Notes: generated from the letters alone by a model not told the origin. Counted from the stretch's first letter, positions 25,121 through 34,498 are shown. The stretch is DNA of 64,000 bases from TM7 phylum sp. oral taxon 349 (GCA_018127705.1 CP072328.1:868001-932000); one strand, 5' to 3'. Made by a program: numbers and translations.

Positions 25121-25994
25121 GCAGCCGCTTATCTTTTTCGGGACTGAAGATTTCAGCTTATACAGTTTGCGTGCGCTCATCGAAAACGGATTTAATGTTG
25201 CTGCCATCGTCACCAAACCAGACACGCCGCGTGGGCGCCATCGCGTACTCACTGCACCCGCCGTCAAAGTTTACGCCGCAGAGCATAATATACCCGTATG
25301 GCAACCGACTAAACTCAAAAATATCATAAATGATATAAAATTAATAAAAAATCCTGCCGGCGTGCTTGTCAGTTACGGCAAAATTATTCCGCAAAGTGCT
25401 ATCAATCTATTCACTCCTGGCATCATCAACGTCCATCCTTCTCTCCTGCCAAAGTACCGCGGTTCATCACCAATTGAGTCCGCTATTGCCAACCGCGATA
25501 AAACCACAGGCGTGACACTTATGCAGCTTACGAAAGACATGGACGCCGGACCAATTTATTATCAAATACCCTACAGCCTGAATCAATCTGAGACTCGTCC
25601 TGAGTTATACAAGACGCTCGGTCAGATCGGCGCAACAATTCTTACCACAAAGCTACCCGACATTTTAAATGGTACTCTCCAGCCGACGCCGCAAGATAGC
25701 ACCAACGCCACCTACTGCCAACTGCTAAGCCGCAATGATACCAACCTTGATTTAGCTATACTTACTCCAGATCAAGCCGAGGCGCGCATTCGCGCTCATC
25801 TTGAGTTTCCGCGCTCACGTGTCGCTATTGGCTCACATAAACTCATCGTCACCAAAGCACACGCTACTATGAACGCAAAAACACCTCTTGATTTACCATG
25901 CGCAAACGGTGCATTCTTATCAGTTGACGAGCTTGTTGCGCCCAGCGGCAAAACCATGTCTGCCGACGCGTTCTTACGCGGTTATTCTATTTGA
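25089..25994 (+). CDS. fmt: Methionyl-tRNA formyltransferase
   Basis: Formylates initiator Met-tRNA. 301 aa from MSKITTTSGT. The formyl-THF fold has IIFFG-like LIFFGTEDFS at the start, the catalytic NVHPSLLPKYRGSSPI (Asn and His) near 100, and MDAGPIYYQ (Asp) near 138. The C-terminal OB-like tRNA-binding domain (about 205-300) contains QAEARIRAHLEFPRS. The start overlaps def by 32 nt. An earlier in-frame Met at 25050 would overlap def by 71 nt and carries no family-like sequence. Confidence 0.93.
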   Translation: MSKITTTSGTKQPLIFFGTEDFSLYSLRALIENGFNVAAIVTKPDTPRGRHRVLTAPAVKVYAAEHNIPVWQPTKLKNIINDIKLIKNPAGVLVSYGKIIPQSAINLFTPGIINVHPSLLPKYRGSSPIESAIANRDKTTGVTLMQLTKDMDAGPIYYQIPYSLNQSETRPELYKTLGQIGATILTTKLPDILNGTLQPTPQDSTNATYCQLLSRNDTNLDLAILTPDQAEARIRAHLEFPRSRVAIGSHKLIVTKAHATMNAKTPLDLPCANGAFLSVDELVAPSGKTMSADAFLRGYSI

Positions 25995-26011
25995 TCAAAA
26001 ACATAAATAAA

Positions 26012-26039
26012 TAACCGCCTAACTATTACTAGACGGTTA
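26012..26039. terminator. Hairpin between fmt and the convergent gene
   Basis: TAACCG(C)CT / AG(A)CGGTTA stem of about 8 bp with one mismatch. It has only a weak T-rich tail, better on the minus strand. Confidence 0.4.
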
Positions 26040-26101
26040 CTTAATGCACTATTTAGTAGTGTTTCCCTGAAATTATTTACAAAAGCGAGAATAATTCACA
26101 T

Positions 26102-26536
26102 CTACGCAGCAGACGTGTCGCCGCCCAAAATCGCATCACGGTTCGCGATAATTTCCTGCTTCAGCTCATTCATCGTCTGCGCGACAACGTCTCGATAATT
26201 CGGGCGGTTCATTTCGAGCCACTTCAGACTTGCATATTCAGCCAGCAGCGCATCCTCCGGTATACCCTCAGGTGCGCTCGCGCGAAGCTGCTGGTACACC
26301 TTATCCTGCTCATAGTTCGGCACATTCGCCGCCAACCACTCGTTGACGCGATCGATCTTACGGTCAATAAACGACTCAAACTGATCAAGCTGCTGGTCGC
26401 TTAGCCCATCGCTCAACTTCGTACCAACGCGCATCTCCAGCTGCTCGCGAAAATGCTCCAAAAAAGCCTTTTTTTGATCATCCGGCAAGCTACCAAGCCC
26501 CACTTCTTGCAAAAAATTATCGTCTAGCTGAAACAT
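26102..26536 (-). CDS. DUF5663-like protein, copy 1
   Basis: Small acidic all-helical protein of 144 aa that starts MFQLDDNFLQEVGLGSLPDD, then QKKAFLEHFREQLEMRVG. It resembles DUF5663, a family described mainly from CPR genomes, with no known function. It is a paralogue of the next gene upstream: both start MF[QD][LI]DD.[LF][LF].[KE]VG, both place a Trp-rich NEWLAANVP/RRWLEEFHG segment near 85, and both have a similar ALWL/LKWLE helix. GGAGGG lies 3 nt before the ATG. Confidence 0.65.
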   Translation of the reverse strand: MFQLDDNFLQEVGLGSLPDDQKKAFLEHFREQLEMRVGTKLSDGLSDQQLDQFESFIDRKIDRVNEWLAANVPNYEQDKVYQQLRASAPEGIPEDALLAEYASLKWLEMNRPNYRDVVAQTMNELKQEIIANRDAILGGDTSAA

Positions 26537-26580
26537 TATCCCTCCATTTCTCTCCCTTTAGTATATAAAGCTTACGTTAC

Positions 26581-27009
26581 TTATGCAACAAGTCCGAGTT
26601 GCTTATTAACCTCGTTACGCATGTCAATCAGCCCCCCAATATAATCATCAAATATTTCTTGCATCATATCGTGATATCCAGGGATTGCATAACGCAGCCA
26701 CAGCGCCGTCGCATAAAAGCTCATCGCTTCTTCGTCGCTGTCCATCGTCTGACGCACTGCTTTGTAGTCCTCGCGCGTCGCGTAGTCGCCGTGAAATTCC
26801 TCCAACCAGCGTCGCGTGCGATCGGGGTTACTTTGCACATCTTCAAACTCAACGATTTCGTCTTCGCTCAATTTTGGCAAGAAACACTCTGCTACTCGCT
26901 GATTTAGCTCCTCTTGGATTTCTCGCTTACACTCGTCTTTTTGATTCTCTGTCATTATCGCTATATTGTAGCCAACCTTCGTCAATAAAGCATCATCGAT
27001 ATCAAACAC
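26581..27009 (-). CDS. DUF5663-like protein, copy 2
   Basis: 142 aa, with GTG start and AAAGGAG 7-8 nt upstream. MFDIDDALLTKVGYNIAIMT opens the protein. The helical layout and the RRWLEEFHGDYATREDY and ALWLRYAIPGYHDMM segments match copy 1. It lies 29 nt after the large LysM-like gene and 44 nt before copy 1 on the same strand, so the three may form an operon. Function unknown. Confidence 0.62.
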   Translation of the reverse strand: MFDIDDALLTKVGYNIAIMTENQKDECKREIQEELNQRVAECFLPKLSEDEIVEFEDVQSNPDRTRRWLEEFHGDYATREDYKAVRQTMDSDEEAMSFYATALWLRYAIPGYHDMMQEIFDDYIGGLIDMRNEVNKQLGLVA

Positions 27010-27038
27010 TTATCATCTCCTTTTTATTTATCTTACCA

Positions 27039-29651
27039 TCATTGCCCGAGTAAACTTTTACCCACATTGTACATACTGTATAAATAAGACACGTCGTCAC
27101 GACCATCAATAAATACTTGCGCATGATCCGTACCTTTGTTGATCCATTCTATTGTATGTCCGGCTTGCTCTAAGGCATCTGTCACCTTATATATTGCTCC
27201 TGACGCTTTATCAGAACCGATCTCGTTCGCTACAATATCCCACAAAGTATCACCGTCGGGTTTACTAACGTTCGCAGCATCATGTAGCCGATCCACAAGA
27301 GACTCTGTAGGTTTCTCCGCTCCCTTCGGAATATCGTGAACCTCAACGTTACCCGGCTTCGTTCCTTTAAGGGTTACCGAAGTATCTGTACTATCCAGAA
27401 GCATATTTGCACCAAGACTTGCTAGCTTGCCTAACCCAAAGCCCAAACCGATCATCGCCACGTTCTTCCTCGCTTCTTTCATAGAACGCTTAGCATCATC
27501 ATGGCTCATGCCGCGCTGCGCCTCCAGCATCCAACTGGCAAAATCTGCTATACCATCTCCAATGGCAGTATCAGGTGTAGATTGGTTCCTATAGGAATCA
27601 TATTTCCGCATAACTTCTTCGCCGCTCAACTGCGCTATTGCATTTCCTTGAGCGTCTTGATGACGCTTAAGGTTTTCGTCAATAGCCGCCAGACGTGAAC
27701 CACGATGGACGGCTGCACTAGTCGCAGCCGCTGCTACCCCCGTTAGAATTCCAATAGGCGCAAATACACCAGCAGTGATGCCCACACCAAAGTTCTTAGC
27801 TCGCCTTGTCCACTTGCCTCCCTTGCTTAACCACCTTCCCATAGGAACAAGGAATTTCTTGTCCATAAATCCGCGCTTCTCCTGCTGTTGCGCTATCTCA
27901 TTATTGATCGCCTGGCGCACGTCTACGTCCAATAACTTATGCAGCGCGCCAACCATTAAGTCCGCTCTCATTTGAGCAGCATCTTCACTGGGAAGCACAG
28001 CCTCAGCAGCCTCAGCCCGCCTTTTTGCGATTTTTAGAGCGGACTTTTTTAATCTATTTTCCGCCTCAATAATCTCTCTTTCTCGCTTACTATGCCTTGA
28101 CTCGGTTCCATTCTTTCTTCCGAATATTCGTCCAATTAATCCTTTAAGTGGACGTAGCTTTTCTGAAGCAAAGCTACCCTTAGTTTCCTCTTCAGATCTC
28201 AGCCTTGCGTAATCTGCAAGCGCAGCATTATAATCTTCTTGCTCCTGTTCACGCTCTCTTTTCGCTTGTTCCTCCTTCTCGGCTGCTTGTTCGGCCGCTG
28301 ATCTTGGCGTTGACGGCGTTTGCTCGTCATCAACACCCTTATCTGATTTATCCAAGCTCTTGCTAGCCTCTGCCTCCGCTTTCCTAGACTTCTCGCCTTT
28401 ATCAGTATCCCCCAGCTGTTCTTGCAGCGTATCTCTACTCTCCTCAAACATCTTTATGTGCTTTTTAAGGCTTTCTTTCAGTTCTCCACTAATAGAGTCA
28501 CTATTGAGTGCATTACTACAAAAATCTAACTGCAGGTTGATAAAATTTATACTATTCTGAATCGTATTTTTATCATTCTCAGTCTCTTTAGTATTGCGAT
28601 CTTTATCTACGACCGTGGACTCACTATTATCACTGCTATCGTTCTCTCTTTGCGGCTTCTGCTTATCACTGCTGCCTGAAGCCTGCGCCTCGGAACCCGG
28701 GCTTATTTCCCCTTCAAACTTAGACGGAACATTAACTGACGGTATAGACTCGTCTAAACTAAGAGCAGCTTGCGACTTAGCAAGAAAACTATTATACCGC
28801 AAAAGCTTAGCTTCAAGTTCATCGAGTTCAGACTTACTCATACTGCCTCTGCGCGCGGAAGCCTCTACCACATAACGAAGCCCTGGACTATTGTCCAATA
28901 CATCACGAACAGAGCTATCAACTTCCTCTTTATCAGACGGAAGACCTTGGCGTTTGGTTGCCCTTTTTAGAACTGCGTCCACGGCACCTATGTACGTACT
29001 AGCCTCACCTCTGATTTTCTCCGACCTAGTCTTAGCTGCATCTTTTAGCGCACTCGCAATCGCCCAGGCAACTCCGTCACTATTTATAAGCTCCTGAGTT
29101 TCCTGATTGAACTTTTCTCCTTGCATCTCTTCATGAATCTTAGAGCCGCTCATTATAGATGCAGACTGTTCGGCTATTGATCTTGGCGTTGATGACGTTT
29201 GCTTGTCGTCTTCACTGCTGGATACTGACTCAGGCTGAGATTCTGGCTGCACAGTACTTGACTCGGAACTTTCCCCTTGCGTTTCTTTACCAACCTCAGA
29301 GCCGCTCATTATGGGCGTAGCCTGCTCAGCTGCCGGTCTTAACATTGATGACGTTTGCCTATCATTACTATCAGAGTCATCTCGAGCACCCTCAGGCGTA
29401 GTCTGATGACTCACATCTGATTCACCGCGGGAGTTGGCAGCGCCGCCACTAGAAGTATCATGAGCGCCACTACTGAATCCAGCTGCCTCTGCTGGAGTGA
29501 TAGTTATGGCAAATCGCGAATCAGAATTGCCAATAGAGCCGGTGTCTCCACTAGAAACATCAGCGCCGGATAATAAATCTTCTACGCCTCGCTCATTGAC
29601 GTTCCGACTAAATTGCCCACTTGATGGCATTTCACTGTGATTTCTAGGCAT
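27039..29651 (-). CDS. Large Ser-rich membrane protein with C-terminal LysM-like domain
   Basis: 870 aa, unassigned. Residues 1-190 are Ser/Glu-rich and low-complexity. They hold two copies, with a third near 450, of a repeat built around TSS.[LP]R..AEQ....MSGS....E.QGE. Charged helical and probable coiled-coil regions follow (about 330-600), then two hydrophobic spans near 640-665 and 735-760. The last 130 residues contain DGDTLWDIVANEIG, resembling LysM (GDTLWxIA), which suggests contact with peptidoglycan. ATG at 29651 is preferred over a TTG 9 nt upstream because AAAGGA lies 9 nt before it. Confidence 0.6.
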   Translation of the reverse strand: MPRNHSEMPSSGQFSRNVNERGVEDLLSGADVSSGDTGSIGNSDSRFAITITPAEAAGFSSGAHDTSSGGAANSRGESDVSHQTTPEGARDDSDSNDRQTSSMLRPAAEQATPIMSGSEVGKETQGESSESSTVQPESQPESVSSSEDDKQTSSTPRSIAEQSASIMSGSKIHEEMQGEKFNQETQELINSDGVAWAIASALKDAAKTRSEKIRGEASTYIGAVDAVLKRATKRQGLPSDKEEVDSSVRDVLDNSPGLRYVVEASARRGSMSKSELDELEAKLLRYNSFLAKSQAALSLDESIPSVNVPSKFEGEISPGSEAQASGSSDKQKPQRENDSSDNSESTVVDKDRNTKETENDKNTIQNSINFINLQLDFCSNALNSDSISGELKESLKKHIKMFEESRDTLQEQLGDTDKGEKSRKAEAEASKSLDKSDKGVDDEQTPSTPRSAAEQAAEKEEQAKREREQEQEDYNAALADYARLRSEEETKGSFASEKLRPLKGLIGRIFGRKNGTESRHSKREREIIEAENRLKKSALKIAKRRAEAAEAVLPSEDAAQMRADLMVGALHKLLDVDVRQAINNEIAQQQEKRGFMDKKFLVPMGRWLSKGGKWTRRAKNFGVGITAGVFAPIGILTGVAAAATSAAVHRGSRLAAIDENLKRHQDAQGNAIAQLSGEEVMRKYDSYRNQSTPDTAIGDGIADFASWMLEAQRGMSHDDAKRSMKEARKNVAMIGLGFGLGKLASLGANMLLDSTDTSVTLKGTKPGNVEVHDIPKGAEKPTESLVDRLHDAANVSKPDGDTLWDIVANEIGSDKASGAIYKVTDALEQAGHTIEWINKGTDHAQVFIDGRDDVSYLYSMYNVGKSLLGQ

Positions 29652-29801
29652 GTATTGCAATCCTTTGTTAAAACTTTACAGATTTTTATATTATACACCA
29701 ACTCGCATAAAAATGCAAGCTTTTTACTCGTCCTCGCCGTCTATTATAGACGCATCCGCATAGCAGCGTCAAGAGCATTTTTACACAATCTATGGAAGTT
29801 G

Positions 29802-31577
29802 TTATCGCAACGTCCGTTTCACCAATTCGCGCGTAAATAACTCCAGCGTATCGCCAATCTCCAATTGGAGCTTTTTGTGTGTACGTATACTAAGCCCACA
29901 CATTTCACCTTCAAACACTTCTTTCGCTTCTTGCTGTTGACGCTGCACCGACATCACCTCAACTTCAGCGATTTGCTCACTGCCACGCTTAACGCGCGCT
30001 AACGTATGCGCCATAACCTTGCCTTTTTCTACCATGCCGCCGCAGATCACTTCATCGCGCATCGTACGGAACACGCCTTTCACGTTAAGTACGCCGATCT
30101 CCGTCTCAACAACATCCGGTTCAAGCATCTGCTCCATACTTTGGCGCGCGTCGTCTAGCAGCTCATAGATAACTTTAAACAAGCGCACCTGCACGCGGTC
30201 GCGCATCGCAAGGCGCTTCACTGCCGGCGGTAAATCAATATTAAAACCGTACACGATCGCTTGCGAACTATCCGCCAAACGAATATCGCTTTCGTTAATA
30301 TTGCCAACACCGCTACCGATCACGCGTAAGTTAATCGCATCGCCCGTATCCACCAAACGCAGGCTATCCATCACTGAGGTGAGAGAACCTTGCACGTCCG
30401 CTTTTACAACGACGTTAAACTCCTGGCTGTCATGCTTTCTTGTCATCATTTTTAGCAGATCAGCACCCGTCACATTGGTACTGGCAGCTTGCTTTTCAGC
30501 TTCAATCTTGGCGCGCTCCACTGCTAAGCGCGCAGTCTTTTCGTTCTTTACTACAGTGAAAATATCACCAAATTGCGGCAGCTCTTTGAATCCTGTTACG
30601 GTGACCGGTGTTGACGGACCAGCCGACTTGATTGTTTCTCCCTTGTAGTTTAGCAATGTGCGTACTTTACCATACGACGTGCCAGCTACGAGAAAATGTC
30701 CTGGCTTTAACTGTCCTTGCTCAATGAGCAAATTCACCACCGAACCGCGTCCTTTTTCCATGTGCGCCTCAATCACTAAACCCTCCGCCGGCACATCAGC
30801 GTCGGCTTTCAGTTCCTCCATATCAGCAACAAGCAGCACCATGTCGAGAAGTTTATCAAGGTTCTCGCCTGTTTTTGCACTTACCGGTACTATGATTGTA
30901 TCACCACCCCATTCCTCTGGATTGAGCTGATATTCGCTTGCCAACTGTGCTTTCACGCGATCAACGTTCGCGCCTTCTTTGTCGATCTTGTTGATCGCAA
31001 CAACGATCTTCGCATTGGCACTGCGGGCAAATTTAATCGCCTCAACCGTCTGCGGCATCACACCGTCATCTGCCGCCACTACAATAATTACAACGTCAGT
31101 AAGCGCCGCACCGTGTTGGCGAAGCGCTGCAAACGCTTCATGTCCTGGCGTGTCAAGCAGAGTAATCGTACGACCATTCCGCTGCGTCTGATATGCGCTA
31201 ATATGCTGTGTAATACCTCCTGCTTCGCCTTCGACTACCTTCATATCAAGAATTGCGTCAAGTAGTGTCGTCTTTCCGTGGTCAACGTGCCCCATTACGG
31301 CAACGATCGGCGGGCGTACCGACGCATTTGCCGATGGTTTATGTAATCGTTGCACGGGCGACGAATCAACTTTTTTACGCCGTAGATCAACATCCAACTT
31401 TAACTCGTCAACAATAATTTCTGCCGTCTCAAAATCAATGCGCTGATTGATCGTCGCCACGATACCATTCTTGAATAATTCACCGACGAGCTGCGCAACT
31501 GGCAGATTGAGCGTTTCAGCGAGTTCTCCTACAGTAATTGAATCGGCAATCATCAATACTTTTTCAGATTTACTCAT
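29802..31577 (-). CDS. infB: Translation initiation factor IF-2
   Basis: GTPase that brings fMet-tRNA to the 30S subunit. 591 aa from MSKSEKVLM, placing it among short IF-2 forms: a single N2-like region (ITVGELAETLNLPVAQLV) instead of a long N domain. G1 is GHVDHGKTTLLD, G3 is DTPGHEAF, G4 is NKID, and domains II-IV follow (SQAIVYGFNIDLP, and C-terminal GMVEKGKVMAHT). AAAGGAG lies 8 nt before the ATG. It follows rpsA by 62 nt on the same strand. Confidence 0.95.
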   Translation of the reverse strand: MSKSEKVLMIADSITVGELAETLNLPVAQLVGELFKNGIVATINQRIDFETAEIIVDELKLDVDLRRKKVDSSPVQRLHKPSANASVRPPIVAVMGHVDHGKTTLLDAILDMKVVEGEAGGITQHISAYQTQRNGRTITLLDTPGHEAFAALRQHGAALTDVVIIVVAADDGVMPQTVEAIKFARSANAKIVVAINKIDKEGANVDRVKAQLASEYQLNPEEWGGDTIIVPVSAKTGENLDKLLDMVLLVADMEELKADADVPAEGLVIEAHMEKGRGSVVNLLIEQGQLKPGHFLVAGTSYGKVRTLLNYKGETIKSAGPSTPVTVTGFKELPQFGDIFTVVKNEKTARLAVERAKIEAEKQAASTNVTGADLLKMMTRKHDSQEFNVVVKADVQGSLTSVMDSLRLVDTGDAINLRVIGSGVGNINESDIRLADSSQAIVYGFNIDLPPAVKRLAMRDRVQVRLFKVIYELLDDARQSMEQMLEPDVVETEIGVLNVKGVFRTMRDEVICGGMVEKGKVMAHTLARVKRGSEQIAEVEVMSVQRQQQEAKEVFEGEMCGLSIRTHKKLQLEIGDTLELFTRELVKRTLR

Positions 31578-31639
31578 TTCTTGCTCCTTTCTGCCCGCAC
31601 CTCGCCGGGACAATTATCCATGAATACCTTACATGGGTG

Positions 31640-32710
31640 CTATTTCTTTTTCTTATCAGTCAGCGTTAGGCTAACCTTGCGACCTTCTTTGTCAATATCC
31701 AAAATGACAAACTCTTTGCGCGCATTAAGCGTAAACACCTTCTCCGGGTCAACATCATTACCGCCGCCAATCTCTGAAACATGAACCAACGCCTCAACTG
31801 CCGGACTAATCTGCACAAATGCACCAAACGGCGTAATGCGCGTAACTGTACCCTCGACTTTATCGCCTTTCTTGAATTTGTCGACTTCATCAAGCCACGG
31901 ATCCTTTGTCAGCTGCTTCATGCTTAAGCTCAGGCGCTCTTTGTCAATTGAAATAATTTTCGCCTCAACGCTTTGTCCAACCTTCACATAGTCAGATGTA
32001 TTATTGACGCGCTCCCAGCTGATTTCCGAAATGTGAATCAAACCCTCAATGCCATCAACATTCACAAATGCACCAAAATCAACCACACCCGTGACTACGC
32101 CTGTAACTATATCACCAACTTTCAACTTCTCAAATCGCTCCGCTAGACCATCTTTGATCGCTTCTTTTTCCGAGAAAATCAGCTTATTCGCCTTGCGGTC
32201 ACAGTCTAAGATGCGAACTCGAATCGTTTGCCCGACTAAAGCATTTAGTCGCGACAAAATTTCGTCTTTATCAGCGCTGCCAACGCGCGGATAATGCTCT
32301 GCCGACAACTGCGACACCGGCAAGAAACCGCGCACGCCTTCGTATTCTACCAGCAAACCGCCACGGTTTGCGTCGTGCGGCGTCACCTCAATAATCTCTC
32401 CAGCGTCCATCTTTGCCTGAACTTCTTCCCAGCCACGGTCTTTCGCTGCTTTACGCAGGCTCAAAAGACTATAGCCGTTATCAAGCTCCGCATCAACGAC
32501 ACTTGCCGCAACCTCATCGCCAACCGCCAGTTGCCGACCAAAACCAACTTCGCGGCGCGGCACAAAACCGACGCCATGCGCACCCAAATCAATCAATACT
32601 TCGTGTTTTCGCACGCTTAACACGTGCCCGGTGACCATTTCTCCCGCAACAAGCTGCTTTCCGCCATCGCCGCTCAAAAGGTCATCCATTGTAATCGTGG
32701 CTTTTGCCAT
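31640..32710 (-). CDS. rpsA: 30S ribosomal protein S1-like (four S1 domains)
   Basis: RNA-binding protein of 356 aa with four S1/OB repeats, about residues 20-85, 105-180, 195-262 and 280-348. The last two are the canonical forms (GDIVTGVVTGVVDFGAFVNV and GDKVEGTVTRITPFGAFVQI). This is the short S1 type of many Gram-positives and CPR; E. coli S1 has six. No strong SD precedes the ATG, although AGAAAGGAG occurs about 50 nt upstream. Autogenous control at that leader is possible but unproven. Confidence 0.88.
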   Translation of the reverse strand: MAKATITMDDLLSGDGGKQLVAGEMVTGHVLSVRKHEVLIDLGAHGVGFVPRREVGFGRQLAVGDEVAASVVDAELDNGYSLLSLRKAAKDRGWEEVQAKMDAGEIIEVTPHDANRGGLLVEYEGVRGFLPVSQLSAEHYPRVGSADKDEILSRLNALVGQTIRVRILDCDRKANKLIFSEKEAIKDGLAERFEKLKVGDIVTGVVTGVVDFGAFVNVDGIEGLIHISEISWERVNNTSDYVKVGQSVEAKIISIDKERLSLSMKQLTKDPWLDEVDKFKKGDKVEGTVTRITPFGAFVQISPAVEALVHVSEIGGGNDVDPEKVFTLNARKEFVILDIDKEGRKVSLTLTDKKKK

Positions 32711-32846
32711 AAATACTCGTTATTAGCCGCCATCTAATCGTAGAAAGCCGCCAATACTCCTTTCTTAACGTTAATATTCCCTGAAAGCACACTAAACAAC
32801 TATGCCATCAACTGCTCTTTAGTATAGCGTATTTTACCTCTAGTGT

Positions 32847-33434
32847 CTAGATGAGTCGTCGTGAGCGAATATATGCCATACTGACACCCAATAGAATGAC
32901 GCCGGCAACCGCCACGACAACTGTTTCACCAGGGCCGGTTGCCGGTAATTGGTTTGTTGCTGGCGCAGTCGACGTATGCGGCAGTCCAGAGTTTGGCGAC
33001 GTACTGGTTGTCGGCGTTGTCGCTGGTGTCACGCTTGCCTGATTACTCGGCTGAGTCTGAACCGGTGCTGGCGTCGGTGTCGTCGTCGTACCTGTCTTTT
33101 GCTCAGCCTTTTCTTCGGTCGGCTTTTTATCTTCAGCTTTTTTAGTATCAGCTTTATTCTTATCCGCCTGCTGTTTTAAAACAGTATCAACTGAGTCTTT
33201 ACTATTCGCTTTATCGTTTGGCGTTGATGTATTTGAATTTTTCACCTCTTCTTTTTTATTTGTGTCCGCCGCATCAGTTTTCGCCACTTCGTTTGTCTTA
33301 GCCATCTGCGTAGCGTCGCCTGTTGATGTTGTACCATGGCGCATCACATACACACCGCCAGCAAGTGCTGTTGTTAGCAACGCACCAACCAGCACGTATC
33401 CGATAATCGCTCCTTTTTCCTTCTGATGTGCCAT
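32847..33434 (-). CDS. LPATG-type cell-surface protein
   Basis: 195 aa. A single N-terminal hydrophobic segment (about residues 8-27) is followed by a Lys/Asp/Thr-rich, then Pro/Thr-rich low-complexity stalk. The C-terminus has NQLPATGPGE, a hydrophobic helix and RSRR, the LPxTG, membrane span and positive-tail order of class A/E sortase substrates. A degenerate GLPHTST lies 15 residues earlier. The second ATG (33434) is chosen because it is 6 nt after AGGAG, while the first overlaps that SD. No sortase gene is in the window. Confidence 0.78.
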   Translation of the reverse strand: MAHQKEKGAIIGYVLVGALLTTALAGGVYVMRHGTTSTGDATQMAKTNEVAKTDAADTNKKEEVKNSNTSTPNDKANSKDSVDTVLKQQADKNKADTKKAEDKKPTEEKAEQKTGTTTTPTPAPVQTQPSNQASVTPATTPTTSTSPNSGLPHTSTAPATNQLPATGPGETVVVAVAGVILLGVSMAYIRSRRLI

Positions 33435-33507
33435 CGCCATCTCCTTTCTAAAAAGCTCCTTTTGTTTATTATACCATCTTTTCTACATAAAAATCAACTG
33501 TGCGTAA

Positions 33508-33528
33508 AGGCTCACTACCTTCGCAACA
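33508..33528 (+). repeat. Left inverted repeat of the IS
   Basis: AGGCTCACTACCTTCGCAACA. It differs from the complement of the right end at two positions. Confidence 0.8.
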
Positions 33529-33543
33529 TCCTCTGCCTAAAAA

Positions 33544-33598
33544 AGCAGACTATCCTACACTAGATTAGTACCACCTAATCAGAAAGGAGTAGTCTGCT
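33544..33598 (+). promoter_or_regulatory. Leader hairpin over the transposase start
   Basis: AGCAGACTA (33544-33552) pairs with TAGTCTGCT (33590-33598), which sits between the SD AAAGGAG and the ATG at 33599. A nested GATTAG/CTAATC stem adds to it. Folding would hinder ribosome access, as in IS10-type protection against read-through transcription. The function is inferred. Confidence 0.6.
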
Positions 33599-34018
33599 AT
33601 GGCTTATTCTAACAATCCTTACGCTCCAAAGGCTAGACGAGCGGCAGTAGATCTGGTCATACGCCAAGGCATGAGTGTCGCTGAAGCTGCCCGCCGGAGC
33701 GGCGTACACCGGACGACGCTGTATCGATGGATAGAAAAAGCTAAGACCCTAGACTTAGCATGGAATGCTCATATACCGACCTTGTCTTCAGCGCCGCGGC
33801 ATCATCCTCATACATTGCCAGACGAGATAGTTGCGGCTATTGTAACAGAAAGACAGCGGAGCGGCCGCGGTGCGTATTTTATTCATCTTGAGCTGCAAGA
33901 GCGCGGCGTAGCGGTATCACTCAGTAGCGTTAAGCGTACCTTGCGGCGCCAAGGTCTCACAAAAACCTATAAGCAAGTGGAAACGGCATCGGCCTTATAT
34001 ACCGCGCCCGCTAGCTAA
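33599..34018 (+). CDS. IS transposase, N-terminal DNA-binding part
   Basis: 139 aa. A homeodomain-like HTH (AVDLVIRQGMSVAEAARRSGVHRTTLYRW, residues about 16-45) is followed by an HTH_21-like segment (GAYFIHLELQERGVAVSLSSVKRTLRRQG). The frame then ends after a short non-conserved tail. Just before the stop, the +1 frame reads PRPLANKPGDLVQAD and joins the catalytic part. The protein is therefore the first half of one transposase separated by a frame change near 33960-33975. Confidence 0.8.
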   Translation: MAYSNNPYAPKARRAAVDLVIRQGMSVAEAARRSGVHRTTLYRWIEKAKTLDLAWNAHIPTLSSAPRHHPHTLPDEIVAAIVTERQRSGRGAYFIHLELQERGVAVSLSSVKRTLRRQGLTKTYKQVETASALYTAPAS

Positions 34019-34034
34019 TAAACCAGGAGACTTA

Positions 34035-34493
34035 GTGCAGGCGGATACTATTCATTTCGTGCAAAGAGATGGCGGGCGCTTTTATGTCTATACACTCATA
34101 GATCTCTTTTCGCGTGCTGCCTATGCTGAGTATTCTCCCAAATGCAATCAGCGGGCGAGCTTTCATTTTGTTATGCGCGGACAAGATTATCTCGGTATCT
34201 CGCTGGCGATGCTACAAACCGACAACGGGCCAGAGTTTGGTAAATGGTTTCACGATCAACTGAATTCTAAAGGGATTGCCTTGCGCCATTCCAGAGTGCG
34301 CAAGAGTAATGACAATGCCCATATTGAGAGATTCAATCGTACTATCCAAGAGGAATGCTTATCTCCAAACATACGTGCATCAATTGTGCCGGAAAGGATT
34401 TATTGGTATCTCGCATACTACAACCAGTTCAGGCGGCACTCAAGCATTAATGGAAATTATCCGCTTGATCTATTGGATTGGCATAGCTGCTAA
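34035..34493 (+). CDS. IS transposase, catalytic DDE (rve) part
   Basis: 152 aa. The integrase-core catalytic residues are present: Asp in QADTIHFV, Asp in LQTDNGPEF, and Glu in NAHIERFNRTIQEECL. It ends with the IS3/IS481-type YYNQFRRHSSINGNYPLDLL. The first possible start is GTG at 34035 with AGGAG 5 nt before it, so separate translation is possible. A +1 frameshift from the upstream frame would give a full-length enzyme. The relation to the HTH half is inferred from the contiguous homologous sequence. Confidence 0.82.
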   Translation: MQADTIHFVQRDGGRFYVYTLIDLFSRAAYAEYSPKCNQRASFHFVMRGQDYLGISLAMLQTDNGPEFGKWFHDQLNSKGIALRHSRVRKSNDNAHIERFNRTIQEECLSPNIRASIVPERIYWYLAYYNQFRRHSSINGNYPLDLLDWHSC

Positions 34494-34498
34494 TAAAT

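Noticed and set aside
29802-31613. Longer infB start at 31613
   Set aside because: The extra 12 residues precede the SD AAAGGAG; the ATG at 31577 is correctly spaced and begins the conserved sequence.
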